From: Takakia lepidozioides
Lineage: Eukaryota; Streptophyta; Takakiopsida; Takakiales; Takakiaceae
Reading direction: 5' to 3'
Assembly (NCBI GenBank): GCA_030704615.1
Contig: CM060731.1
Location: forward strand, 59,376,756 to 59,440,755
DNA: 64,000 bases
Shown here in pieces: positions 48,397-60,696 of this stretch. The position numbers and the translations under genes were made by a program. How positions within the stretch are numbered: the stretch's first letter is position 1; each line of letters begins with the position of its first letter. The notes beneath the pieces are model-generated. The model was given only the letters and a program-made list of their open reading frames with translations. It did no database searches and was not told the DNA's origin.

Positions 48397-50461
48397 CTAG
48401 TGAAGCATCGTGTTCCACGACACCACATCTCGTTCAGCCATAGTGTTGAACAATCCCTTTGCATCCTCAATGCTCCCACATTTGGCATACATGTCCACCA
48501 GGGCAGAGTTCAGAATGACATTGGGTACAATTCCAGCTTTGACAATGTCACCATGGACCTCTTTGCCCTTTTCCAGGGCTGCCAGGCTTGCAAATGCACA
48601 CAAATGTGACATGGTTGGGCTTCACCCCTTCGCAGATCATTTGCTCATAGGTCTCCAAAACCTCCATCCCACGCCCTTGCTGTGCATATCCTGCAATCAT
48701 CACACTCCACAACACCACATCTCGTTCAGCCAGATTGTCGAACACTCCCTTTGCATGCTCGATGCTCCCACATTTGGCATACATGTCCACCAGGGTATTG
48801 TTCAGGATCACATCTGGTACGATTCTAGCTCTGACGATGTCGCCATGCACCTCTATGCCCTTTTGCAAGGCTGTCAGGCTTGCACACGCACTGCAAACGC
48901 ACACAAACGTGATGTGGTTGGGCTTCACCCCTTCCCCCATCATTTGCTCATAGGTCTCCAAAGCCTCTATCTTGCGCCCCTACTGTGCATATCCTACGAG
49001 CATCGCACTCCACGACACCACATTTCGTTCAGCCATATTGTTGAACACTCCCTTTGCATCCTCGATGCACCCACATTTGGCATACATGTCCACCAGGGCA
49101 GTATTCAGGATGACATCTGGTAGGATTCCAGCTCTCACGATGTCGCCATGCACCTCTTTGCCCTTTTCCAGGGCTGCCAGGCTTGCACACGCACTGCAAA
49201 CGCTACAAACGTGATGTGGTTGGGCTAAATCACTTCCCCCATCATTTGCTCATAGGTCTCCAAAGCATTCCTACCACACCCATGCTTGCTAAATCCTGCC
49301 AACATGATATTCCACGTGATCAAAGATCATTGAGGCATTCTGTTGAACACTTGGTGAGCATCCATGATGCTCCTGCATTTAACATACATGTTGACAAGGG
49401 TGTGGAGGAGAAAAACATTTGGCGTGAATCCACTTTGGATAATGTGAGTGTGCATCTGCTTTCCAACTTCCAGGCCTTTCACCTTGATGCACTTATGCAA
49501 GAGACAGACATGCGTTTCTGAATCTGCTGAAATGCATCTTTGGTTTAAATTAAAGTCTGTAGAGCCTCTTTCAGTCTGCGTGCCTCACAAGGCATCTTCA
49601 CATGCCCAGAAGTGCCAGAAGAGGCTTGTGGATTCCCTCTCTTGATCCTCTTCCAGAAGTTGTGGTCTTGGTTGAGGTGCTTGATTTTATCAATTGTGAC
49701 ATTGCAGCTGCCGCCTTTAGTTGACCATCTACCCATGCAGGTTTCTTGTAGCTATTGATCCTAGTTAGTGCCTTGTTCTATCAATGTGCTGCTGCCGCTG
49801 ATGTTTCCAATTGACCATCTACCCACTTGTAGCCGCTGTGCTATTGAAGAAGGTGCCCCCTTTCCCCCATTTTCCAGAGGTCCCAGGCTTGCACACGCTT
49901 TTGCAAACACAAACACCCACGCGTGGTAAATCCTTCCAGCATTGTATTCCATGAGATCAAAGATCGTTGAGGCATTCTGTTGAAAACTTGGTGAGAATTC
50001 ATGATGCTCCCGCACTTAACATACAGGTTGACAAGGGTGTTGAGGAGAAAAACAGTTGGCGTGAGTCCACTTTGGATCATAATGTGAGTGTGCACCTGCT
50101 TTCCAGCTTCCAGACCTTTCCTCTTGATGGACTTAAGCAAGAGACAGACATACTTATCTAAATCTGCTGAAATTCCTCATTGGTTTAAAGTCTGTAGAGC
50201 CTCATTCAGTCTGCCTACCTCACAAAGCATCTTGATATGCCGAGAAGTGCCAGAACAAGCACTGTGGACTCCCTCTCTTGATCCTCTTCCAGAAGTTGTG
50301 GTCATGGTTGAGGTGCCTGATTTGATCATTTGTGCCGTTGCTGCCGCGGCTTCCAATTGACCATCTACCCATGCAGGTTTCTTGTAGCTATCCTTCCACA
50401 GGGAATCATAGGTGATCTGGAGCTTGAAATCCGGCCCGCTTCGATGAATCTCAACCCACAC
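48397..50461 (-). pseudogene. Broken PPR gene with internal tandem duplication
   Basis: On the minus strand from 50461: an N-terminal region with CEVGRLNEALQTLNQ, then GLEAGKQVHTHI...LNTLVNLYVKCGSIM, then repeats with MYAKCGSIE, ERDVVSW, YEQMMGEGVKPNH and LAALEKGKEVHGDI down to 48397. The 5' part is present twice (about 49925-50395 and 49320-49760), so the gene carries a duplication of about 470 bp. Stops and frame changes are frequent. The C-terminal E or DYW region is missing. Related to, but distinct from, the 5449-8184 copy. Confidence 0.88.
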
Positions 50462-50464
50462 TCT

Positions 50465-52050
50465 ATCCCTGCTCCTTTATTCCAGAGCTTCTCTTAGTTT
50501 CTGTTATCTGTTTTCAATACTTTCCTGTTGCCACATAGGCAGTAACATGTCAAATCACTTCAAAACCCCCGGTACCATAGATCCACCAAGAGCTAACTTA
50601 CAGAATTCAACATGAAAATTAGGGACAACTCTGATAACAAGGAAAACAGGCTGAAATGTATTGAAGAAGGTGCCTCCGTTACCGCTGCCTAGTTCTATCA
50701 ACCGAGTCTGATGGGAGGGAAAAACAGGCTGAAAATAGGTCAAAGAAGAAGGTGCCCTCACCACATTGTCCTCGACCTTGTGTCATGACCCATGGAGGAT
50801 TTGACTGACCATGAACCTAAGAGAACCTCTTGTGTGTGCTGCTTGTGTCTGTAGTCAGATAATGTCTGATTGGTCCATGAGAACCACCACGGTGCAGCTG
50901 AACGGGCAGAAATTGAAGCACGGCCTGCTAAGACCAAACTGACTCTTCCAAGAACCTTGTAAACATCAGGAAGGATACCAAAGCACAGTACTAGCAGGAC
51001 ATTTGCAGGATGGACAAACTTCTTCACATCGTACATTAAGAAAAAGCCACACCTTGCGATTGCGGTTGTCCCACCATCGTGAAGGATCTTTAAAAACTCA
51101 TGCCAGCTCTGCTCCGTGCTACAAATTTAAGGCTAAGTTTGATGAGAGCGCAAAACAGGCTGAAATAGGTCGAAGAAGAAGGTGCCCTCACCACATTGTC
51201 CTCAACCTAAGACCAAGCTGACTCTCCCCAGAACGGCGAGCTCTTAGCCGACACCTAGTCCTCGCACACATACCCTAGCGTTTGTCGGGTTGCTTGCTTT
51301 TCAGATGCGAAGGTTGCTCCAAATGCGGGCCTCCCATGTTTGCCCTCCTTCCCGCTCGCTGCTCTAAGTCCTAGCCCTCTCTCTCTCTCTCCTGCTCACT
51401 CGCTCTAAGTCCCAACCCTCTGTTCACAGCTACCGGGATGGGCAACTTATTTTAAAAATTAACCTTTTGCAAACCCTACAAGCAACTTTTGCAAAAAAAA
51501 TTAAACCTTTTGCACTTTGATCTTTAAACCTTTTGCACTCTGCAACAAGTTTTAAAGGTACCATGTACTAGCTCTACCCTGTTTTCATTTTACAATGTTG
51601 AATGATTCATATTTATGTCCCTGCACTGATATGGTCACACTTAATTTGACTCCCTTCAATCATAATATGAGGATTGTTAAGCTTGCATTGCATTTGGTTT
51701 ACATTGCAAAGTGCGACGACCACCTCTTCGTCTTTCCGAGGGCAGATTTCTGAAGTTCATGATTTATTCCATTTGCAGCGGAGTACTAACTAAACCCATA
51801 CACCACAATCAGTGGAAATAATTGTATGGTCCCATTTCACATGCCATGTAAACTAAGCCAACCCCTGCCACGGTCATGGCTGTTTTCACACCATTCTTGC
51901 CTGGGGTGTGGACCACATGTGAGACACCCCACAGTTAGGGCATATTTAGACCCACACCTTGGCTCAGTCTACAGACCCGTGATAAAAGCCGTGGAATGTG
52001 CCAGGTGTGAGATGGCAGAGCCGTGGAAAAAGCCGGTTTCTCTTTTAGTG
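50465..52050. other. No identified gene; local duplication
   Basis: A block (AACAGGCTGAAA.TAGGTC to GTGCCCTCACCACATTGTCC) is repeated at about 50723-50775 and 51153-51206. Unrecognised otherwise. Confidence 0.45.
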
Positions 52051-52059
52051 GGATAACCT

Positions 52060-53610
52060 TCTAGAGGATCAGCAAACCATTGGGAGGTTGACTGCTAGAT
52101 TGCTGAAAGAATAGACTCTGAGTAAGGTAAGAGATGCATCGGGCGAACATGATGATGAGGCTTTTTTGGTGAATGCCATCGACAGAAACCATGGCCACGA
52201 TAGAAGCGGCAGAAGAAGAGAGGACTCTGAGTACATAAAGGAGCTGAAGAGGAAGACCACATGTAATAAGTGTGGAGAGATGGGTCATTGGGCAAGAGAG
52301 TGTAAAAGCCGAAGGAAAGATAGAAGAGACGAAGAGAAAAGCCAAGCAAACATCCTTGCTAGTGGGAGCATCGCGTTTGCTGCCACATCAAGTTAGCAAT
52401 CGGACAACGAAGCTTGGTATGCGGATGGAGGTGCATCTGAGCATATGACAGATATGCGAGATTGGTTCAAAAATCTAACATTGTAGAGAGCGGTACTTGG
52501 CTTGTTCACGTTGCAAATGATCATAAGTTGTGGGTTGCCGGTGTTGGTGACATTGAAATAAGTTGTAAGGAAACAAGATCATGGCAGGAGAGATCAAGAA
52601 AGCATTTTACATTCCTGAATTGAAGAGGAACCTTTTCAGCATTGGACAGGCAGCAGACAAAGGGACCAAAACTACATATACAAAGGAAGGATGTAGTTTG
52701 ATCGATGGTCAGGGAAGAGAGGTCATGATAGGTGCAAGAGAGCACAAATTGTACAAGCTTCATATTCGCGTGATTGTACTAGACCAAGCACTTACTGTGT
52801 CAGCGGCAGAAGCAGAAGGGAGTGATAAAGCAAGAGCTGTTCACCATGCCCCAAATGGTGGGGAGTTGAAATTATGGCATGAGGGACTTGGGCACTTGAA
52901 CGTTGCAACAATACGAAGGATGAAAAAAGAGGAGATGATTGAAGGTTTGACAGTGATAAAGGAAGAAGGCCTAGCAGATATCTTCTGTGAGGGATGTGCA
53001 CTTGGGAAGGAACATCGACTTCCTTTCAATACCAACCAAGAGAGGAAACGGGCTGAGAGACCTGAAGAGTTTTTCCACACTGACGTGTGTGGACCAATGA
53101 GCGTGGCCTCAGTTGGAGGTGCCAAAAATTTTGCATTGTTTAAGGATGACATGAGTGGCTTCAGAATTGTCTATTTCATGAAGGAGAAATCAGAGGTGTT
53201 TGCATGTTTTCAAAAACTTCAGAAACATATAGAAACCTAGCTTGGCACAAAGATCAAGAAGATAAAATTAGATAGAGGCGAGGAATATATGGGCAAAGAC
53301 TTTGCACATTATCTTGAAAATATTGGCATCGTGCACGAAACCACCGCTCCTTACACTCTTGAGCAGAATGGGGTCGCCGAAAGAGACAATAAGACACTGT
53401 TGGGCACTTGAGAGTTTTTGGTTGCGATGCATTTATGCATGTTCCCAAGCAGCTGAGGAAGAAGTTTGATCCAAAGGGTTTGAAGCTACGGTTGGTTGGA
53501 TATTGCAGTGACAGCAATGCATATAGGCTTTGGGATCCAATCAGGAGACAAATAAAGGTGAGCAGGGATATAATTTTCCATAAGAGGACTCGCCAGCAAG
53601 GAGCAGCTGT
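52060..53610 (+). mobile_element. Copia element, 5' half (gag end, protease, integrase), degenerate
   Basis: A gag zinc knuckle CNKCGEMGHWAREC (about 52263-52304) is followed by a protease motif WYADGGASEHM (about 52412, with DGGA in place of DSGA). The integrase zinc-binding region follows (LWHEGLGHLN...CEGCALGK, about 52870-53015), then the catalytic core: DVCGPM, KLDRGEEY and EQNGVAERDNKT supply the three acidic residues. Stops interrupt at 52396 and 53238, and there is a deletion or frameshift at about 53410. The frame starting at 53408 contains the core's C-terminal end (GYCSDSNAYRLWDP). No 5' LTR or primer site was found. Confidence 0.85.
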
Positions 53611-53615
53611 TGTGA

Positions 53616-55579
53616 CACCCGCCAAAACGAAGAAGCAGAAACAGCCTGTTCAGGAAGAGGGTGACGAAGAGGACTCCGATGGAGACTTTGCAACCAGCCC
53701 ACCCCCCCAAATGCAGGCTGCCTCCCCTGTGCCCACCGTTGTCACGAGAGGCACGAGAACTGGCTCGGCAAAGAAGGCACTCTTCAACCCCCCAGGGGGG
53801 CACCCTTTCGAGCCGGTGGAAATGAAGAGGCCGAAAGTGGCTCCCGAAACAGTAGTCCAGTGTGTAAATGAGAGTTTCTTGGCGGCTTTGGATGGACGGG
53901 CAGCCAAGTTGGCATACATGAAGACCATGGAGGGTCTGAAGGGCAGAGCACTGAAGAAGGCGACTGCCAAAGAGCCTTCCGACACCCCAGGATTTCAGAA
54001 TATGGTCTCGTTCTTTGAGAGGGTGTGTGCAGACAAGGATTGTAGGAGGGGCGGAAATGCCACCGAGTGGTCTTGCGATATGATCATCTTGGATATTCCG
54101 GACGGAGAGCCTGTGGAAGGACTGCAAGCTTTGCCATCTTGGAACAGGTACTCAGAGGACTTTTGGAAGAAAGGATTCGGGCTTGCCCGCATGGTGTTGG
54201 ACGACAGAGACTGTGTGGTTGTCCTGGCGAGCAGAGGAAAAAACACTCAGACAGGAATTGCGAAGTGGACCCGCAAGAGCGCCGTCCTGATTCTGAAAAA
54301 GAAGTGGACGTGCATCAACACACTGGGCCTTCGGTCGGAAGGGAAGAAGGTAATTACGACACTGGCACTCGTCCATTCATTTGCTTGGGTGTTTTCAAAT
54401 GCGGTGCCGCATTCGGTTTCTAATCGTTCCCCCCTGTGTATGCAGACGAAGCAGTTCGATGCATACTGCTTTGTGAAGGAGAACTCCACCTTTGCTTTCC
54501 GGAAGGAGGGAGGAAAGGTTGACCCGAACTGCGACCCCCTCGATTACGACGTTCTGTTCAACAACGTTCCCAAGGAACTTCTCCCTCATAGCCTCACTTC
54601 AACGGAACCCTTGCGGTACTCACGGACTCGGAGCCCTGCCTTCATTCAGACAATTATGGAGACATGCACAGACATGGAGGGCACAGTGCTGGACCTCATC
54701 TGTGGGACAGGTATGCAGAATCTTGTTCTATGTTGTTCTGCAAATTCTCGTTAGGATGTAGTTCGCAACATCTGAAGCGCCATGTTGTAATGTGTGGATG
54801 GCATTGTAACAGGTGCCTCAATGTGGGCTGGGCGGTTTTCCGACCGGCACCTCTTTGCCTACGAGGAGGACTCATCCGTGTGGGGATCCCATCTGGAAGG
54901 GCTGCAACGGAATGTTAAGGCTCCCAAAAGAGCAGAAGTCTCCTCGGATTCGTCGGAGTCCGAGGAAGACACAGTGGACATTGATGCGGAGGAGAACCCG
55001 GAATACGAGTGAGTGCAAACATTGTAAGTTTGCAAAGCCTTCTGGGTCATTTTTGTCAAACGAATTTCCGGATTGTGGTTCTCAGTAGTCTCGATGATTG
55101 TCATGTGCAGGATTGCAGGGTCCGGGTCGAAACATGTAGGGCCTACACTTCCTGCCAGGAAGAATGTCCCGTTCTTTGCGAGGGCCGACTTCATGACGAG
55201 CCCGGTGAGAGACTACTCCCTTCCTAGTTATGCAGCTAAACTCGCAAATACAGCGATTAGAAGAAGTGAGAATCCCAGTAAAGTAGAGCAGATTTTGGAG
55301 AGGGCTAGGGAGGACAGAAGGATAAGGAAAGAGTTGGCAGCAGCTCAGACAGGTAGATGGATACGAAAGTACATATGTGATTCAGCGGATGAGAGCGACG
55401 CAGACAGGGAGGAAGACGACCCAACAGAGGTGAGATGGACAGTTCCGCAAGGGGAAGATGGGATTTTCGAAAGCCTGGCCAACGAGCAGTCCGCTGGAGA
55501 TGAGAAAGGCAATGAGGGAATGGAGGCGGAGCAGGACAGTCTAGAACAGGATGAGGATTCGGATGATTTTCAAGATTAA
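53616..55579 (+). CDS. Beta-class DNA amino-methyltransferase-like protein, four exons
   Basis: Exons: about 53616-54349, 54446-54710, 54813-55008 and 55111-55579, all GT-AG with matching phases. The first exon is in frame with Copia sequence upstream; the true start is unclear (Met codons at 53714 and 53823). Exon 1 has an acidic stretch, then MIILDIPDGEP where motif IV (D/N/S-PP-Y) would be, then GFGLARMVLDDRDCVVVLAS. Exon 2 has RSPAFI and VLDLICGTG, joined by exon 3 to ASMWAGR...HLFAYEEDS. This is motif I followed by the acidic residue that holds AdoMet. The order IV then I is that of beta-class N4/N6 amino-methylases. DIPD lacks the PP-Y/F core, so activity is doubtful. Exons 3-4 end in acidic, low-complexity tails (EDSDDFQD). 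It sits inside a Copia element. The fold call is from motifs only. Confidence 0.6.
54395..54416. repeat. Near-palindromic site in intron 1 of the methylase-like gene
   Basis: CAAATGCGG-TG-CCGCATTCGG matches the 22-bp site of the 55.7-56.4 kb array with a few changes. It is the only copy upstream of the array. Confidence 0.8.
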
Positions 55580-55776
55580 TAGAATTTTAATGAAGTCTCT
55601 GTAAATGTAAATTCTCTTCCAGAGTATATAAAGGAAATTCTCCCCGACATTCGTGACCCCTCTCCAGTGTGCATTCTAGCCACACAATCGCCCAAACCAC
55701 GACGCTCCCAAAATCAGAAATGGGGCACCACATTTCCATGTACGACCGAAATTTTGGCAACTCTAAAAACCTCTTT

Positions 55777-56416
55777 TGGAAATGCGGCACCGCATTTCCA
55801 AAACAGGGGAGGGACTAAATTTTCCATTTCATTGTTGGCATAGTAAAAAGTAATCGGCCGATTGGAAATGCGGTGCCGCATTTCCAAAATTTCCTTTGTC
55901 CACACGCCAGTTTTGGCCTCTCCCGCTCATTTCATGGATGCCACCACGCTTACAGAGGTCGAACAAGGAGGTCGAAATTGCGGAATTGGAAATGCGGTGC
56001 CGCATTTCCATATTGGGGATGGTCGTTGTTCGAACTGTAGGCCCATCAGCAAAAATTGGCACCGCATTCCATTGTAAAAAAAAAGTCGATGACGGACATG
56101 GAAATGCGGCGCCGCATTTCCAGAACGGACATCGCAATTTGTCCATTTGCAGACCCTCTCACGGAAATGCGGCAACGCATTCCATCGCGCTGGTCGGAAA
56201 TGTCACACTTTTCGAAGTGTTGGACGGAAATGCGGCACCGCATTCCCTTGTCCAAAAAGAAGTTTCCATTGCCAAGCTGGAAATGCGTCGCCGCATTTGC
56301 AATGCCAACCTCGTTGTCTGTCCAATTTATAGACCCGTGTTGGTATTTCGTGTACATGGACGGAAATGATGCACCGCATTCCAATGTCCGACATGGAAAT
56401 GCGGTGCCGCATTTCA
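55777..56416. repeat. Array of ten near-palindromic 22-bp sites
   Basis: The unit is GGAAATGCGG, a variable dinucleotide (CA, TG or CG), then CCGCATTTCC. Near-perfect copies lie at 55778-55799, 55864-55885, 55988-56009 and 56100-56121, with one slightly shortened at 56394-56416. Diverged copies are at 56058-56072 (half), 56163-56184, 56226-56247, 56279-56300 and 56362-56383. Spacing runs from about 30 to 125 bp with unrelated sequence between, so this is not a simple tandem array. It follows the methylase-like gene's stop codon by 200 bp. Confidence 0.95.
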
Positions 56417-56469
56417 ATGTCCGAGGTTCTTCATCGTGGGAACCTTGGAGTTAGGGTTTTGGCTAGTGA

Positions 56470-58440
56470 TCAACCCACTGAGGGTTTTTGTCAACAAAAT
56501 CTTGAAGAGAAGGTTTTGGCTAACAGAGGGTTTCAGCCAACAAAACCTGCACTTGAAAAAAGAAACCATGAAGGCAAAATTACCATAAATGAAGCACGAT
56601 CAGAGCTGAGGCACCGTGAGATGAGAAAGACTGCATCAATCCCAAGTTGGGATCAATGGATCAAGAGATATTAGAACCAGCTCCATCAAAGACCGAGGGA
56701 GAATCTGTTGTGCCAGTGGGAGCTGATATCGCATCTGGGAACCTATTTGTAAAGGGAAGGATAGATGGTGATGAAGTAAGAACAAGACCAGTGAGGAATA
56801 GAAGGCCACCAAACCATTATGGAGAGTGGTGGGAAACAACTGGAAGAAAAGATTCACAAGCTTGGATAGTTGTGGCAGTAGACATGGGGACCATGGAAGA
56901 ACCTGCATCGTTTCAGGAGGCAACCCAGTCAGCCCATTGGATCGGGGCCATGAACGAAGAATTTTCATCGCTCCAAAAGAACAAGACATGGGAGCTAATA
57001 CACCTGCCCCAAGACAGAAAGGCCATAAAATGCAAATGGGCATACAAAACAAAGGTGAAGGCTGATGGTACAATGGCACGCTATAAAGCACGTCTTGTAG
57101 CAAAAGGATGTTCACAGATTGCTGGAATTGACTACGATGAGACATTCTCACCTGTTGTCAAGTTTGATTCCATTCGAGTCATCCTAGCTATAGCTGTAGC
57201 GGAGGACATGGAGATTCATTCAGTTTGATGTGAAGACTGTCTTCCTTAATGGAGATCTTCACGAGGAGATTTACATGGAGAAGAAGGTGATGTGGAGAAG
57301 GGACAAGAAAATATGGTTTGTATCCTCAAGAAAAGTCTTTACGGGCTGAAGCAGGCATCAAGGGTGTGGATTTCATGAGTTCTTGGTGAGATATGAGCTC
57401 CAACCTAGCTCTGCATACCCTTGTGTTTATTATAACTCAAGGGGATCTAAGATCATCACAACCATTTTTGTAGATGATGGACTTGTATGCGGTGTTGACC
57501 GAGCAACAGTCAGCTTACATACTGTGAGGCAGATTGCTATGTTGGACTTCAAATCACTCGGGACAGACCTCTATGCAGGATTTTTCTCAGTCAAACGACA
57601 ACCATCGTGGAGCAGTTTGGCTTGCAAGATGCCTGCCCTGTGTCCGTTCATGCAGACCCTAATTCCCAGCTAAGACCTTTCTTGGATCTTATTGATGATA
57701 TCCCGGATGAAGTGGAGAGCGTGTTGTATCAGAAGGCAGTTGGAAGTCTCATGTTTGCCATGATAGGCACTTGGCCTGACATTCGATAGGCCATGAGCAT
57801 TGTGGCAAAATTTAGTGCCAAGCCAAAACGAGACTATTGGGAGGCTGTCAAGCGTGTGTTCAAGTATCTCAAAGGTACCATGCACTATGGTCTGTGCTTC
57901 AGTGGAAGTGATTCTTTAAATCAACTTCTCGGATTTTGTGACTCTAACTATGCAGGGGATCTCGATACTAGAAAATCCAGAAGTGGTTATGTTTTCATCC
58001 TAAATGGTGGGGCAATAGGGTGGACCAGCCAACGCAATGCACATCAACTTCCACGACTGAGGCTGAATATGTACATCATGCATTGCTACCAAGGAAGCGG
58101 TGTGGCTCCGCATGCTCTTACATGACACTGGTTTTGGGAGGGAAAGACAACGGCTCTGTGCAGCGATAATATGGGCTCCATAAGATTGGTACATAACCCG
58201 GAGTTTCATAAGCGCATCAAACATATCGATGTCCAGTATCACTACACTCGAGATAAGCAAGTAGAGAAGGTCATTGACATCAAGTATGTCAGCACGCATG
58301 AGCAAATGACAGATATTCTTACAAAGGCTCTAGTTGCTGAGAAGTTTAACAAGATCCGCAATGCATGTGGTATAATGGCATGTGGTTTTGGCTGATGAAA
58401 CTGCTTGTGATTCTGTAAGGGTTGATTTGATAAGTGGGAG
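56470..58440 (+). mobile_element. Copia element, 3' half (reverse transcriptase, RNase H), degenerate
   Basis: A linker with VRTRPVRNRRPPNHYGEWW leads into the RT: WIGAMNEEFSSLQKNKTWEL, IKCKWAYKTKVKADGTMARY, RLVAKGCSQ and DYDETFSPVVK (to 57228). A frame change follows. The catalytic motif is FVDDGLVCG (about 57466). RNase H has FCDSNYAGD and RKSRSGYVF (57935-58010) and a C-terminal VSTHEQMTDILTKAL (about 58290-58335). A stop at 57787 and several frameshifts show it is dead. It belongs with the half at 52060-53610; the intervening 2.8 kb is foreign. Confidence 0.87.
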
Positions 58441-58737
58441 TGTACAAATAATTCGTGATACAACAATCAGACATTTCACAACTCATACATTTGCAGCAAG
58501 ATTACTGTAGCCTGGCCGTTAGACTAGTGAATTCCAGATACCAGTGACTAGTGACTTTATCTTTTCTTGGTAGATAGCATCTTGGTTTGTAAACTTGCTT
58601 TTATACGTGCCTAGTAGGATTCAGTGAGTCTAACATTTTGTTTTAACATTGTAACAGCTTTGCTTTGTATTATGAGTAATTCCCTTACAGTTGCAGTAAT
58701 ATACATTATCTGATTGTACTCATCATAATTTTCAACA
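58432..58737 (+). mobile_element. Copia polypurine tract and 3' LTR
   Basis: The polypurine tract AAGTGGGAG (58432-58440) is directly followed by TGTACAAATAATTCG, and a plausible LTR of 297 bp ends TTCAACA at 58737. The start with TG and end with CA fit an LTR. No 5' copy in the window confirms the borders. Confidence 0.55.
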
Positions 58738-58744
58738 GATCGCA

Positions 58745-59985
58745 ACCTGATGAGAATACCTCGGATAGTGAATAACAGGCTCAAGGCTGGGCTATGGAGT
58801 TGAAGACGACTTATACTCTAGCTAGTGGTTTGTCCATCACTATGCATGGAGAAACATAACGATTTGCTGTCACGGCAAGGGAACTGGTATGGCTTCCATG
58901 CTACTTGCGTTTAAGTCTTTTTCCTCATTGCACCACAAAAGCCTATCTTGTTATGTCAAATTAGGATCTCGAGTCTGAAGCTATGCATACAGGGAGTTTT
59001 TAGGCAATACCACTATAGACAACTTTGCTTTTGTGTTGTATACATCTTTGAACATTGTCACAACAAGTCTTAGGCAGCCTATGCTTGGATGTACAAGGGC
59101 AGCATTCATGCAATTGCGGCTGTAGCATAGTTGTGCCGACTTGGCATAACAGGGCTTGAGTAGACATCGTGCCCTAAATTGGGCTGGGCTAATAAGTGGT
59201 GCGGGTGGACATGTGACTCTCTTCTAGTTTTGTTCTTAGTTTGGTGTAGAGCTACTTGGATGAGGCAAGGCATTGTGAGGGATCTAGAGATAGGGTACGG
59301 AGCATGTAGGAGCACATAGGTTGCGGCCATGTAGCAATTGAGAAGTTTTGAGTTAAAGATTCTAGGTGAAGTTAAAATGTGCCTCTTTGAAATTCTTTTA
59401 AAATAGAAAACCAAAAGCTTTTGCGACCACATTTGTTCGACAGAGAATGAATAGTAGAAGATGGCAGTCCTTATGGTTTCTGACATCTGTGATTAAGCTC
59501 ATGCGCCATGAGTGAGCCTTATGGTTAGAAACATAGGCAAATCTTGCATATATATGGCTTATAGTACTGGCACATGACATGGGAAGGGCAGACATAGGTG
59601 GAGAGAAACATACCAGGCTCTTTGAGATTCTAGGTTTACTGCTATGCGATGTGATCGCCATATGGGATAGGGTCTTATATAGTATGCATTAAAGACTGAA
59701 ATGATAGGCACATTACACATAGAAAGTATAAGAGAAATTGCAGAAATTAGGTCATGTCATGATTGAAATGCTCGAACCAATGTAGGTCTACGCAGTGGCA
59801 TCATCGTAGGAAATTTGAGTGGTATCTTGTATGTTCAATGAGTAGTGTTGATCAAAGCAGGGTTGAGAACTTGAGATGAGGGTTTGAACCCTTTGTAAGT
59901 ACTATGGGTGACTAGCCCACAGTGACAAACATGAATGTGATCACAAAGGTAAGGGTAGCTGTAGATTAAAGACCAGGGATAGAGT
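58745..59985. other. No identified feature
   Basis: Only short open frames and no motif I recognise. Confidence 0.4.
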
Positions 59986-59997
59986 GTGGGTCCAGAC

Positions 59998-60688
59998 CAG
60001 TGTTTGACCGGTATCATGAACATTTCATATCAGCCAGGGTATGGTATGTATATTGTTTTTGTTTGGCCTGGTATGGTATGGTATCAGTATTTCAAATTTC
60101 AAATCTTATACTGGGGGTATATCAATACTGGTATCAAAACAGTTATTTTTTTTATTTTTATTTATTTTTAAACTGAAAAATAAAAATCTGTCCAAATTAC
60201 ACCGCCGAGGTTATCACTTCAGCGGCTTTCAACCGCAATTCATAATAACAAGGAGCTGGATCTCATCTTAGGTAATTTGAGGTCACCTTACAAGAGCCAT
60301 ATTACAGGCTGATAAATGAGACAATGCTCCAAGCCTAAGCAGATTTTTGAATGGCAAAATCAGAGCCCCCAAAATCGCCATTTAGATAGTCTCAATCAAA
60401 GAGCCGCAACTCTCCATTACTGCACCCTAAATCCCTAACGCTCCACATATTGATACCTAGGGTGCAAGCAATGGCGGAAGACAAGTACTGGTATCAATAA
60501 AGTTGCAATCCTTGCGACACCAGGTTGGTCTACTAGGAGCCCAGGTATAAGCGTTATACTATATTGCCCCCAATATGTTTTGCCCGGGGTATTGCCAGTT
60601 GCTTATACCCGCCTGGTCTGGTATCCTGCTACGATACCCTTACCCGTGCTGATATCCCGCCTCACCCCCATATACTGGTCCAACACTG
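59998..60688. mobile_element. hAT-type MITE A, 691 bp
   Basis: It starts CAGTGTTTGACCGG and ends TGGTCCAACACTG. The 8-bp duplication GTCCAGAC flanks it at 59990-59997 and 60689-60696. The inside carries repeated GGTATGGTAT and ATACTGGTAT words near both ends. No coding capacity. Confidence 0.88.
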
Positions 60689-60696
60689 GTCCAGAC

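Noticed and set aside
55777-56416. CRISPR-like array
   Set aside because: Spacing is irregular, units are palindromic and the genome is a plant; interspersed dyad sites fit better.
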